A stretch of 48,296 nt of DNA from positions 1-48,296 of the forward strand of contig CAZJRQ010000018.1 in assembly GCA_964548535.1 (NCBI GenBank), given 5' to 3'. The notes under the pieces are model-generated. The model was not told where the DNA came from. It searched no databases and was given only the letters and a program-made list of their open reading frames with translations. This stretch comes from CAZJRQ01 sp964548535. GTDB taxonomy: Bacteria > Bacillota > Clostridia > Oscillospirales > Ruminococcaceae. Below are positions 7,441 to 16,439 of this stretch, in pieces (position 1 is the stretch's first letter; every line of letters begins with the position of its first letter). A program made the translations under genes and the position numbers.

Positions 7441-8567
7441 TGTACATTACTAAATTATCTGTAAATGGATTTAAAAATTTGAAGAATATTGATATTTCTC
7501 CGCACGAGGATTTGAATATTTTTTGCGGTGATAATGCCCAGGGTAAAACTAATTTGATTGAATCAATTTGGCTTTGCAGCGGTGTGAAAAGTTTTCGTTC
7601 CACCAAAGACAAGGGTATGATTGATATTAACGGAGATTTGATGAATATTGAACTTCATTTTAAAGATAAAATTCGTGAACAGGTAATAAAATACAATATG
7701 GCTAGGCCTAATGTTAAAGAAAAAGTTTGTAGTTTGAATGGGGTTAAGCTTAAGGCGCCGTCTAAGCTTTTCGGAAATTTAGAATGCGTTGTTTTTACTC
7801 CTGAGGACTTGGAACTTTCTAAGGGCTCGCCTGAAAATCGACGTCAGTTTCTTGATTTGTCCGTTTCGCAGATAAAAAATTCTTACAATAGCGTTATTTT
7901 AAAGTATGAACAGCTGATTGAACAGCGTAATATGCTTTTGAAAAATATAAATTTTGGCAGGTCTAAACCTGAGGAGCTTGATGTTTGGGATGTTCAGCTG
8001 GCTCAAATGGGTGCTTATATTTCTCTTTTAAGATATAATTACTCCAAAAAGCTGAATATTTACACCTCAAAGCTTTATGGTGAGATTTCAAGCGGTAAGG
8101 AAAATTTGGATTTTAAGTATGTTTCTACTATTTTTAGTCAACTTGAGGGCAGGACCGATTATAAAAATGATTTGGCAGAGGAATATTTAAGCTGTTTGCA
8201 GAAAAATCGTAATGATGATATTCGTACTGGGTTTACTCAAAAGGGTATTCATCGTGATGATTTGGCTGGATTTATTAACGATCTTGCCGTTAGAGATTTT
8301 GCATCGCAAGGTCAGCATCGTTCTATTGCTTTGATTTTAAAGCTTGCTCAAGCTTATATTCTTATGGAAGAAACTGATGAATCTCCTGTAATTTTGCTTG
8401 ATGATGTGCTTAGTGAACTTGACCCGTCTAGACAAGATTTTGTGATTTCTAAAATAGATAAAATGCAGGTTTTTATTACCTGCTGTGATGAGAATATGCC
8501 GTTTAAAGACAAGTCTGGCAAGCTTTATAAGATTAATAACGGTGAAATTATTGCTATGAATAGTTAG
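7440..8567 (+). CDS. recF: DNA replication/repair protein RecF
   Basis: RecF is an SMC-like ATPase that helps load RecA at gapped DNA. The 375-residue protein has the N-terminal MYITKLSVNGFKNLKN, Walker A GDNAQGKTN (about 29-37), the ABC-type signature region with FTPEDLELSKGSPENRRQF, and a C-terminal Walker B VILLDDVLSELDPSRQ. It overlaps the upstream S4 gene by one base. Length and order are normal for the origin cluster. Confidence 0.97.
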   Translation: MYITKLSVNGFKNLKNIDISPHEDLNIFCGDNAQGKTNLIESIWLCSGVKSFRSTKDKGMIDINGDLMNIELHFKDKIREQVIKYNMARPNVKEKVCSLNGVKLKAPSKLFGNLECVVFTPEDLELSKGSPENRRQFLDLSVSQIKNSYNSVILKYEQLIEQRNMLLKNINFGRSKPEELDVWDVQLAQMGAYISLLRYNYSKKLNIYTSKLYGEISSGKENLDFKYVSTIFSQLEGRTDYKNDLAEEYLSCLQKNRNDDIRTGFTQKGIHRDDLAGFINDLAVRDFASQGQHRSIALILKLAQAYILMEETDESPVILLDDVLSELDPSRQDFVISKIDKMQVFITCCDENMPFKDKSGKLYKINNGEIIAMNS

Positions 8568-8721
8568 TGTATATACGCTGATTTATTATTGTAAATTAGC
8601 TTTATATATAAATTGGTTGTTTGAACGCCGCAAATCGTATTATATTTACGCATTTAATAAAATATAAGCATGATAATTGGTATTTATATACATTTGCAAA
8701 CATTTGACGAAAGGAAAAAAT

Positions 8722-8979
8722 ATGTATCTTCATCTTGGCAACGACTATCTGATTAATACTAAAGATTTGATTGGTATTTTTGATATTGAAAATACGTCCA
8801 TTTCAAAATATACTAAGAAATTTTTGAATGAGTCATCTAAGAAAAAAAGGGTGGTTAACTGCACATACGAAATGCCGAAGAGTTTCGTGGTGTGTCACGA
8901 CGAGGATTTTACCGAAAAAGTGTATATAAGCCAAATGTCCTGCTCGACGTTGCTTAAACGCTTTAATCGTAAAATGTAA
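8722..8979 (+). CDS. remB: Extracellular matrix regulator RemB-like protein
   Basis: This 85-residue protein begins MYLHLGNDYLINTKDLIGIF, which matches RemB (B. subtilis YaaB) of the DUF370-like family. It also ends with the family-like SQMSCSTLLKRF. RemB helps activate biofilm matrix genes in B. subtilis; the target in this organism is unknown. The ATG at 8722 has AAGGA (8711-8715) six bases upstream, so the longer reading from 8677 is rejected. Position between recF and gyrB is also that of yaaB. Confidence 0.88.
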   Translation: MYLHLGNDYLINTKDLIGIFDIENTSISKYTKKFLNESSKKKRVVNCTYEMPKSFVVCHDEDFTEKVYISQMSCSTLLKRFNRKM

Positions 8980-9059
8980 AATTATTTGGTTATATAAATT
9001 CATCAAGGTTTATTCTGCAATAAATGCAGGTTGCCTTTAACATGCTAGGAGGTTATTTT

Positions 9060-11024
9060 TTGAATAACATGGAAATTGAAAACGAAAGTATTTCTCAAGT
9101 TGATAAGAGTAATAATTATGATGAAAATCAAATTCAGGTACTTGAAGGTCTTGAGGCAGTTAGAAAAAGACCAGGTATGTACATCGGTTCTACTGGTTCT
9201 AAAGGTCTTCACCATTTAGTTTATGAGATTGTCGATAATGCTATTGATGAGGCTTTGGCTGGATTTTGTACTCAAATTGATGTTGATATTCTTGATGGTG
9301 ATATTATTAGGGTTGCTGATAATGGTCGTGGTATTCCTACTGGTATTCATCATAAAGAAAAAATTTCAGCTGCTACTGTTGTTTATACTATTCTGCACGC
9401 AGGCGGTAAATTCGGCGGCGGCGGATATAAGGTTGCCGGAGGTTTGCACGGTGTTGGTGCATCTGTTGTAAACGCACTTTCAGAATGGCTTGAAATTACT
9501 GTTTATGATGGTGAAAATGTTCATTTTCAGCATTTTGACAGAGGTTCTTATTCTGAACAGCTTAAGGTTATTGATTCAACTAGCCTTACTGGTACGACTG
9601 TTACTTTTAAGCCTGATCCTGAGATTTTTACTGAGACTACTCATTTTGAATATGATATTTTGCTTAAAAGACTTCGTGAACAGGCTTTTCTAAATGCTGG
9701 TATTAAGATTGTTTTCTCGGATAAGAGAGATGAATCAAATATTGTTACTGAAAAGCTTCACTACGAGGGCGGTATTCGTGAATTTGTTGAGCATATTCAC
9801 AAGACTAAGGGTGTTTCTGCTATTTCTGAAGATGTTATTTATTTTAACGGTCAGGAAGGCGATTCTTATGCTGAGGTTGCTTTACAATACAATGATACTT
9901 ACAATGATTTGATACTCTCATTTGCTAATAACATTCATACTCCTGATGGTGGTACTCATGAAACTGGATTTAAGGCCGCTATTACTAAGGTTATTAACGA
10001 ATATGGCAAGAAATTTAATCTTTTAAAAGACAATGAAAAGCTTATGGGTGAGGACGTTCGTGAGGGACTGACTGCTATTGTTTCGGTTAAGCTTACTAAC
10101 TGTGAATTTGAGGGACAGACTAAGGGACGACTTGGAAATCCTGAGGTTAGGCCTTTGGTTGACAAGATTGTTACCGAAAAGCTTATGAATTATTTAGAGG
10201 AAAATCCAGCTGTTGCTAAGACTATTTTTGATAAATCTATTCAGGCTCAGCGTGCTAGAGAGGCTGCTAAAAAGGCTAGAGAATTAACTCGAAGAAAATC
10301 TGCTCTTGAGTCTTCTTCACTTCCTGGAAAATTGGCAGACTGTTCGGAAAAGGATGCTGCTTTTACTGAAATTTACATCGTAGAGGGAGATTCTGCGGGT
10401 GGTTCAGCTAAGGAAGGAAGAGATAGAAAGTTCCAGGCTATTTTACCTCTTTGGGGTAAGATGCTTAATGTTGAAAAGGCTAGAATTGACAAGGTATATG
10501 GTAATGAAAAACTTATGCCTGTTGTTACTGCTCTTGGTACTTCAATTGGTGAGGATTTTGATATTTCAAGACTTAGATATGGTAAGATTATTATCATGGC
10601 CGATGCCGATGTCGATGGTTCACATATCAGAACACTTTTGCTTACATTCTTCTTTAGATTTATGAAGGATTTAGTTGCTGAAGGTCATATTTATGTTGCT
10701 CAGCCTCCGCTTTTCAAGGTTTACAGAGGTAAGCAGGTTAGATATGCTTATTCTGATGAAGAGAGAGATAAATATATCTCTGAACTTGCTGGAGAAAATG
10801 ATTTGAAGGTTGAAATTCAGAGATACAAAGGTCTTGGTGAGATGGATCCTGAACAGCTTTGGGAAACAACTATGAACCCTGAAACTAGAACTATGATTCG
10901 TGTTACTATGGAAGATGCTGTTAAGGCTGATGAAATTTTTACAATTCTTATGGGTGACAAGGTTAGTCCTAGACGTGATTTTATTGAGAAAAATGCTCAA
11001 TATGTTAAGGAATTGGATGTTTAA
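9060..11024 (+). CDS. gyrB: DNA gyrase subunit B
   Basis: GyrB is the ATPase subunit of gyrase, which introduces negative supercoils. The GHKL ATP-binding region has EIVDNAIDEALAGF and GRGIPTGIH. The transducer domain follows, and the TOPRIM domain shows EGDSAGGSAKEGRDRKFQA and DADVDGSHIRTLLLTFF. The C-terminus has QRYKGLGEMDPEQLWETTM. The start is TTG at 9060, seven bases after AGGAGG (9047-9052), giving 654 residues; the ATG at 9069 is 16 bases from that site. The quinolone-region motif reads PLWGKMLNVEKAR, with Trp where E. coli has Lys. Confidence 0.97.
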   Translation: MNNMEIENESISQVDKSNNYDENQIQVLEGLEAVRKRPGMYIGSTGSKGLHHLVYEIVDNAIDEALAGFCTQIDVDILDGDIIRVADNGRGIPTGIHHKEKISAATVVYTILHAGGKFGGGGYKVAGGLHGVGASVVNALSEWLEITVYDGENVHFQHFDRGSYSEQLKVIDSTSLTGTTVTFKPDPEIFTETTHFEYDILLKRLREQAFLNAGIKIVFSDKRDESNIVTEKLHYEGGIREFVEHIHKTKGVSAISEDVIYFNGQEGDSYAEVALQYNDTYNDLILSFANNIHTPDGGTHETGFKAAITKVINEYGKKFNLLKDNEKLMGEDVREGLTAIVSVKLTNCEFEGQTKGRLGNPEVRPLVDKIVTEKLMNYLEENPAVAKTIFDKSIQAQRAREAAKKARELTRRKSALESSSLPGKLADCSEKDAAFTEIYIVEGDSAGGSAKEGRDRKFQAILPLWGKMLNVEKARIDKVYGNEKLMPVVTALGTSIGEDFDISRLRYGKIIIMADADVDGSHIRTLLLTFFFRFMKDLVAEGHIYVAQPPLFKVYRGKQVRYAYSDEERDKYISELAGENDLKVEIQRYKGLGEMDPEQLWETTMNPETRTMIRVTMEDAVKADEIFTILMGDKVSPRRDFIEKNAQYVKELDV

Positions 11025-11069
11025 GTTTTTTGTGTTTTTAGATAACTAACATATGAAAGGAAAAATTCT

Positions 11070-11774
11070 GTGGATAATATACAAGAAAAACAAGATGATT
11101 TGATTTCTGATGATGCTATTGAATGTGAGGTTTCTGAAATTCAAGGTGATGATGCTGGAGATTTTGTTGAATCGGAGATTTGTAAGCAAGAATCTGAAAT
11201 TGATGAATTTGATAAAAATGAAAATCTTTTAGTTAGTGTTAATTTTGACATCAAAATTGATGAAGAAGACAGGGCTTTTTTGCTCTTTCAGAGAAAATAT
11301 ATCTTTAGAAAAAACTGGATTAAGACTGTTGCTTTTGGACTTTTATCGGTTGGATTTATTGTTTCAATTATAAAAAATCCTAATACTCCTATGAATTTTA
11401 TGCTTTTGGCGATTTGTATTGCTGCTATTTTTGTTATTTGGTATAACACTAAGGCTGTTAGAAAATCGCTTATGAATGCTTTGAAAATTTTGGAGGATGA
11501 CAGATATATTTTCTATCTTTATGATGATAAATTTATGATTGAAACTATTATTCCTGAAGAAGAAAAAAAGGCTGAAGAATTTGTTCCTATTCCACCTAAA
11601 ATTGTGGAATTTGCTGACAAAACTCTTTCAGTTATTGAAAGAGAAGATATGTTTGTTCTTATACTTAGAAAAGAAACTATTTTTGTTCTTCCTAAAAGAT
11701 GTATGAATAATCTTGAAATTAGCCAGATTTCTGAAGTTTTTGAGAAAAAACTTGGTGAAGAATTTTCTAAATAA
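11070..11774 (+). CDS. YcxB-like membrane protein encoded between gyrB and gyrA
   Basis: This 234-residue protein has an acidic N-terminal region (about 1-75), then two adjacent membrane segments (near WIKTVAFGLLSVGFIVSII and FMLLAICIAAIFVIWY). A cytoplasmic C-terminal domain follows, containing VLILRKETIFVLPKRCM. Two helices followed by a domain with a LPKR-type ending is the pattern of YcxB-like proteins, whose function is unknown. It starts at GTG 11070, eight bases after AAAGGA. Lying between gyrB and gyrA, it is probably co-transcribed with them. Confidence 0.55.
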   Translation: MDNIQEKQDDLISDDAIECEVSEIQGDDAGDFVESEICKQESEIDEFDKNENLLVSVNFDIKIDEEDRAFLLFQRKYIFRKNWIKTVAFGLLSVGFIVSIIKNPNTPMNFMLLAICIAAIFVIWYNTKAVRKSLMNALKILEDDRYIFYLYDDKFMIETIIPEEEKKAEEFVPIPPKIVEFADKTLSVIEREDMFVLILRKETIFVLPKRCMNNLEISQISEVFEKKLGEEFSK

Positions 11775-11818
11775 TAATTTATATCTATATAAACCCAAAG
11801 AAGAAAGAGAGTGATATT

Positions 11819-14392
11819 TTGATTAACGATAATTCAAACGTTATTAATACCGACGTTGAAGACATTATGAAAGAATCGTTTATACAGTATTCTATGGCAG
11901 TAATCGTTTCGCGTGCTTTGCCTGACGTTCGTGACGGACTTAAGCCTGTTCACAGAAGAATACTTTATACCATGTATGAAAACGGGCTGACTCCGGATAA
12001 GGCTTACCGTAAATGTGCTGATACTGTCGGTTCTGTTTTGGGTAGGTATCACCCTCACGGTGACGCTTCTGTTTATGATGCTCTTGTAAGAATGGCTCAA
12101 AGCTTTTCACTTAGATATCCTATGGTTGATGGTCATGGTAACTTTGGTTCGATTGACGGAGACCCTCCTGCTGCTTACCGTTATACTGAAGCTAAGATGT
12201 CTAAGATGTCTACTCACATGCTTACTGATATTGCTAAAAATACTGTTGATTACCGTTCAAACTACGATGACAGACTGAAAGAACCTGAGGTTTTGCCTTC
12301 TCGTTTTCCTAGTTTGCTTGTAAACGGTTCGACTGGTATTGCTGTTGGTATGGCTACTAATATTCCTCCGCACAACTTGAATGAAGTTATTGACGGAATG
12401 AAGCTTATTGTAGAAAATCCTGACTGTACTCTGGACGAACTTATGGAATGTATTAAGGGTCCTGACTTCCCAACTGGCGGTACTATTATGGGCAGGGCTG
12501 GTATTCGTGCGGCTTATGGTACTGGACGCGGTAAGATTACTCTTCGTTCTAATACTACTATTGAGGAAATTAAGGGTAGAAACTGCATTATCGTTCATGA
12601 AATTCCATATATGGTAAACAAGGCTAGACTTATTGAGTCTATGGCTAATCTTGTCAAGGACAAGCGTATTGACGGTATTCATTATTTGCGTGATGAATCT
12701 GACCGAAAAGGTATGAGAATTGTTATTGAACTAAAAAGAGATGCTATACCACAGGTTGTACTTAACAAGCTATATACTTACACTCAGCTACAAGATACAG
12801 TTGGTGTTATTATGATTGCTCTTGTTAATGGTATTCCTAAGGTTTTGACTCTTAAGGAATGTTTGGAGCAATATATTGATTTTCAGGTTGAGGTTATTAC
12901 TCGCAGAACTCAATTTGATCTTAAAAAGGCTAAGGAACGTGCTCATATTTTAGAGGGTCTTTTGATTGCTCAGGATAACATTGATGAAGTTATTGAGATT
13001 ATGAAAACTTCTAAGAATATCCCTGAAGGTAAGGCTCGTTTGATTGAGAGATTTAAGCTTACTGACATTCAGGCTGATCATATTGTCGGCATGACTTTGG
13101 GTAAACTTACTGGTCTTGAAAAACAAAAGCTTATTGACGAAATGGAAGAGCTTAAAACTAAAATTGATGATCTTGAGGATATTTTGGCTAATCATGATAG
13201 AATTTTGAAGATTATGATTGAAGAAGTTGAGGTTATTCAGCAGAAATTCGGTGATGACAGAAGAACTATGATTGAAAATGTCAGCGGTGAGGTTGATATT
13301 GAAGATTTGATTCCTGTTGAGGATAATGTTGTTACTTACACTAACAACGGATACATCAAGAGAATGCCTGTTACTGTTTACAAGGCTCAAAATCGTGGAG
13401 GACGTGGTGTTTCTGGTATGAAACAGCGTGAGGACGATTTTGTAAATGAGATGTATATTTGTTCTACTCATGATCATATTCTATTTATTTCTAACAAGGG
13501 AATTATGTATCGTTTGAAGTGTTTTGAATTGCCTGAGGGTTCTAAGGCTTCGAGAGGTGTTAATGTTGTAAATATTCTGCCTTTGGCTGAGGATGAAAAG
13601 ATTGCGGCTATGATTAAGACTTCTGACTTTGATGAGGGTAAATTTATTGTCATGGTTACTAAAAATGGCAAGATTAAGCGTACTCCGCTGCCTTCATACA
13701 AGAATGTTCGTAAGAACGGACTTATTGCTATTGGTCTTGATGATGGTGATGAGATTGCTGGTGTTAGAATGACTAATGGTGATAATGAACTTATTATTGC
13801 TACTCACGGCGGTATGGCTATTAGAATTGATGAAAGCAAAGTTAGACCATTATCACGTTCTGCACATGGTGTAAAGGCTATTAAGCTTCGCGGTGAGGAT
13901 TGTGTTGTTGGAATGGCTAGGGTTCGTGAGGGCGCTACTGTTTTGACTATTTCTGACAAGGGTATGGGACGCCGTTCTCCTCTTGACGCTTACAGGGTTC
14001 AAAATCGTGGTGGTTTTGGTATGCTTAACTATAAGGTTTCACAAGAAAAGGGTAATGTTTGCGGTATCAAGGTTGTTGATGAAACTGACGATATTATCAT
14101 GATTTCAAGTGACGGAATTGTTATTAGGCTTAGAGTTTCTGACATGAGAGTAATGGGAAGATATGCGACTGGTGTTATTTTAATGAGAATTGCTGATGAT
14201 AACAAGGTTGTTACTTTCACTAGAGCTGAACATGATGACGACGAAGAAATTACTGAGATTGAGCAGATTTCTGATGAAGATTTGAAAGCTCAGGAGCAGG
14301 AAGAGTTAAAGGCACAGCTTGAAGAGGCTGAGGCTGAAAAGAATGCTGAGGAAATTCCTGATGATGAGGAAGAGCCAGAAGATTCTGAATAA
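11819..14392 (+). CDS. gyrA: DNA gyrase subunit A
   Basis: GyrA is the DNA-cleaving subunit of gyrase. The 857-residue protein has the winged-helix core with catalytic Tyr122 in the motif AAYRYTE. A coiled-coil tower near residues 430-480 follows, and then six-bladed beta-pinwheel repeats with the GyrA-box-like QNRGGRGVSGMK (about 523-534). The C-terminus is an acidic Glu/Asp tail. The drug-contact loop reads HGDASVYD, so the residue equal to E. coli Ser83 is Ala83. Translation starts at TTG 11819 behind a weak purine-rich site. Confidence 0.97.
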   Translation: MINDNSNVINTDVEDIMKESFIQYSMAVIVSRALPDVRDGLKPVHRRILYTMYENGLTPDKAYRKCADTVGSVLGRYHPHGDASVYDALVRMAQSFSLRYPMVDGHGNFGSIDGDPPAAYRYTEAKMSKMSTHMLTDIAKNTVDYRSNYDDRLKEPEVLPSRFPSLLVNGSTGIAVGMATNIPPHNLNEVIDGMKLIVENPDCTLDELMECIKGPDFPTGGTIMGRAGIRAAYGTGRGKITLRSNTTIEEIKGRNCIIVHEIPYMVNKARLIESMANLVKDKRIDGIHYLRDESDRKGMRIVIELKRDAIPQVVLNKLYTYTQLQDTVGVIMIALVNGIPKVLTLKECLEQYIDFQVEVITRRTQFDLKKAKERAHILEGLLIAQDNIDEVIEIMKTSKNIPEGKARLIERFKLTDIQADHIVGMTLGKLTGLEKQKLIDEMEELKTKIDDLEDILANHDRILKIMIEEVEVIQQKFGDDRRTMIENVSGEVDIEDLIPVEDNVVTYTNNGYIKRMPVTVYKAQNRGGRGVSGMKQREDDFVNEMYICSTHDHILFISNKGIMYRLKCFELPEGSKASRGVNVVNILPLAEDEKIAAMIKTSDFDEGKFIVMVTKNGKIKRTPLPSYKNVRKNGLIAIGLDDGDEIAGVRMTNGDNELIIATHGGMAIRIDESKVRPLSRSAHGVKAIKLRGEDCVVGMARVREGATVLTISDKGMGRRSPLDAYRVQNRGGFGMLNYKVSQEKGNVCGIKVVDETDDIIMISSDGIVIRLRVSDMRVMGRYATGVILMRIADDNKVVTFTRAEHDDDEEITEIEQISDEDLKAQEQEELKAQLEEAEAEKNAEEIPDDEEEPEDSE

Positions 14393-14415
14393 ATTTTAGG
14401 TTTATATAGAAATAA

Positions 14416-14453
14416 AACTGCAAACGTATTTTTGTGTACGTTTGCAGTTTTTT
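14416..14453. terminator. Bidirectional intrinsic terminator between gyrA and the lipoprotein operon
   Basis: A perfect 13-bp stem pairs AACTGCAAACGTA (14416-14428) with TACGTTTGCAGTT (14437-14449) around an 8-nt loop, with a T-run to 14453 on the plus strand. The minus strand reads TTTTATTTC after the stem. It serves two convergent genes. Confidence 0.95.
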
Positions 14454-14460
14454 GTGTTAT

Positions 14461-15423
14461 TTATTCGGTTTCGCTGTTGTTTTCATCATCAGCATCAATG
14501 ATGTTAATTGTATATTGCTCTCTGCCAGTTGAGTTAGTTAATCGCTTTTGTAAATATTCAAGGACTGGGGAATCAGATGGAACATTAACAATTAGATTTT
14601 CTAATCCCGTAAAACAACTAGATAGAGTGCTGCTATACCCATTACATAATTTTTCAATATTAGATGTAAGAGTAATTTCTCTCAAGCTTTCACACTCATC
14701 AAAAACTCTCTCTTCTATTGTTTTAACAGAATTAGGAATGTTAATATCATAAAGTGATTTACACTTGCTAAAACATTGTTCTCGAAGGTATTCTACATTA
14801 TCACCTAAAACAACTTTTTCTAGATTTTCACATTCATAAAAAGCATATGAATCTATTGATGTTACTGAATCAGGAATATTAATTTCTTTAAGTGATTTAC
14901 ACCTCACGAAGCTGGATTCACCAATTTTTTCTATACCATTGCCAAAAACAACTATTTCTAGATTTTCACATTCTTTAAAGGCATCTCGAGAAATGGAATT
15001 AACAGTGTCTGGGATTACGATTGCTTTTATATTTTTGTTTCCATAAAACACTTTATTAATACCAATTACATCTACATTTTTAATTTGTGATGGAATGACT
15101 ACTACTTCATCATTTCCTTTATATGATTTTATATTATATGATTTTGAACTTCCATCAGAATCCATTTTTAAATCATAAAGCTCAAAATCTTCTGCTGGTG
15201 ATTCAGGATAATTTAAAACATCTTCTATTGTTAGAGTTGTTGGTTCAGACGCTGCTCCTGATTCACTTTCTGTGTCTTCTTTTTCATCATTGGCAGTTGA
15301 TGAAATCGCAGTGTCATCTTTATTTTTTGAGTTGTCTTTTTCATCATCTTTTCCGCACGATACCATGCTGATTGCCATTGTTAATGCCAGCGATAGGGCT
15401 AGTAATTTTTTAAGATTTTTCAT
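14461..15423 (-). CDS. Lipoprotein with BspA-type leucine-rich repeats
   Basis: This 320-residue surface lipoprotein has a signal peptide ending in the lipobox SMVSC (Cys23). A charged, probably disordered Ser/Asp/Glu linker follows, to about residue 60. The C-terminal half holds about five or six BspA-like leucine-rich repeats of roughly 23 residues. Typical units are IVIPDTVNSISRDAFKECE and INIPDSVTSIDSYAFYECE. Such repeats usually mediate protein binding at the cell surface; the partner is unknown. Its leader and linker are almost identical at DNA level to those of the next upstream gene. It is the last gene of the sigma-factor operon. Confidence 0.85.
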   Translation of the reverse strand: MKNLKKLLALSLALTMAISMVSCGKDDEKDNSKNKDDTAISSTANDEKEDTESESGAASEPTTLTIEDVLNYPESPAEDFELYDLKMDSDGSSKSYNIKSYKGNDEVVVIPSQIKNVDVIGINKVFYGNKNIKAIVIPDTVNSISRDAFKECENLEIVVFGNGIEKIGESSFVRCKSLKEINIPDSVTSIDSYAFYECENLEKVVLGDNVEYLREQCFSKCKSLYDINIPNSVKTIEERVFDECESLREITLTSNIEKLCNGYSSTLSSCFTGLENLIVNVPSDSPVLEYLQKRLTNSTGREQYTINIIDADDENNSETE

Positions 15424-15424
15424 A
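15258..15424 (-). repeat. Lipoprotein leader direct repeat, copy 1
   Basis: This 167-bp segment matches 16259-16425 at a constant offset of 1001 bases with a single difference (15397 G versus 16398 T). The difference is synonymous (Ala codon). It covers the start codon, signal peptide, lipobox and acidic linker of the downstream lipoprotein. Confidence 0.95.
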
Positions 15425-15452
15425 AGTTATCTCCTCTTTTTTGTTTGTTTTT

Positions 15453-16424
15453 TTATTTTACAGAAAATAATGGATATAAAATCATGTTTTCTGGAACTTC
15501 TTGAATACTATAATCCTCATCTTCTTGTAATTGAAGATTAATAACAGTTGGATTGATAATTTTTCCATCATCAGATATTTCTAAACCTAATATATTTGTT
15601 TGCAAAGCACCTGATTGTTTTCCCATATCTCTTCTTATAACTAGTTCATTTCTTTTATTACGAATTCCAGTAACATCAGCATAACCCCACTTAAATTGAA
15701 TTTTTTCGTCTGCATATATAATAGGCATTTCACTATCTTCAAAATCTTTTAGTGATTTTAAAGAATAAGTGCTAATGTCTACAGAATAAGATGCAACATT
15801 TTCAGGAAAATCCTCTATATATATCAAATTTTTACTATCTGAAATTGTACCGGCAACAGAATTAGGATCTCTTTCAATTGTTAGTACTTCTTTCCCAGAT
15901 TCATCATAAAAATGATAAGTTGGAAGTGCGTGTTTGTTATAAACAGTGTTAATTATTACACCTTTTTCTAAAGGTATAACATAGGTATTTGCAATGTATC
16001 TTTCTACATTGATATCAGAATAGTCATCATCAAGAGGTTTTTGTGCTAAATTAAATGTGCATTTTTCTTCATCAATCGGATATTCAATAACTTCCATATC
16101 AATAATCGGAGAATTTGCTTCAGTTTCTGTTGTTTGATGGACTCTATTATTATTAAGGAAAGAAAGACGTTCATCATCAAAAGCATTTTTAAAATAGTCA
16201 GATGATGTCCATTTATATATATTGCAATTTAGATAGTCAATTTCAATTTTATCAGCTTCTGATTCACTTTCTGTGTCTTCTTTTTCATCATTGGCAGTTG
16301 ATGAAATCGCAGTGTCATCTTTATTTTTTGAGTTGTCTTTTTCATCATCTTTTCCGCACGATACCATGCTGATTGCCATTGTTAATGCCAGCGATAGTGC
16401 TAGTAATTTTTTAAGATTTTTCAT
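15453..16424 (-). CDS. Lipoprotein of unknown function sharing its leader with the downstream gene
   Basis: This 323-residue protein has the same signal peptide and lipobox (SMVSC, Cys23) and the same acidic linker as the LRR lipoprotein, identical through about residue 55. The remaining 265 residues are unrelated to LRRs and match no family I recognise. They look like a beta-rich extracellular domain, with stretches such as HFYDESGKEVLTIERD. It starts 15 bases after the sigma-factor stop codon and ends 29 bases before the LRR gene, so the three genes form one operon. The likely job is at the outer face of the membrane. Confidence 0.75.
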   Translation of the reverse strand: MKNLKKLLALSLALTMAISMVSCGKDDEKDNSKNKDDTAISSTANDEKEDTESESEADKIEIDYLNCNIYKWTSSDYFKNAFDDERLSFLNNNRVHQTTETEANSPIIDMEVIEYPIDEEKCTFNLAQKPLDDDYSDINVERYIANTYVIPLEKGVIINTVYNKHALPTYHFYDESGKEVLTIERDPNSVAGTISDSKNLIYIEDFPENVASYSVDISTYSLKSLKDFEDSEMPIIYADEKIQFKWGYADVTGIRNKRNELVIRRDMGKQSGALQTNILGLEISDDGKIINPTVINLQLQEDEDYSIQEVPENMILYPLFSVK

Positions 16425-16425
16425 A
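16259..16425 (-). repeat. Lipoprotein leader direct repeat, copy 2
   Basis: This is the upstream copy of the 167-bp leader repeat described at 15258-15424. Similarity stops sharply on both sides, at the end of the linker and one base upstream of the start codon. Confidence 0.95.
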
Positions 16426-16439
16426 GTTTTTTCTCCTTT

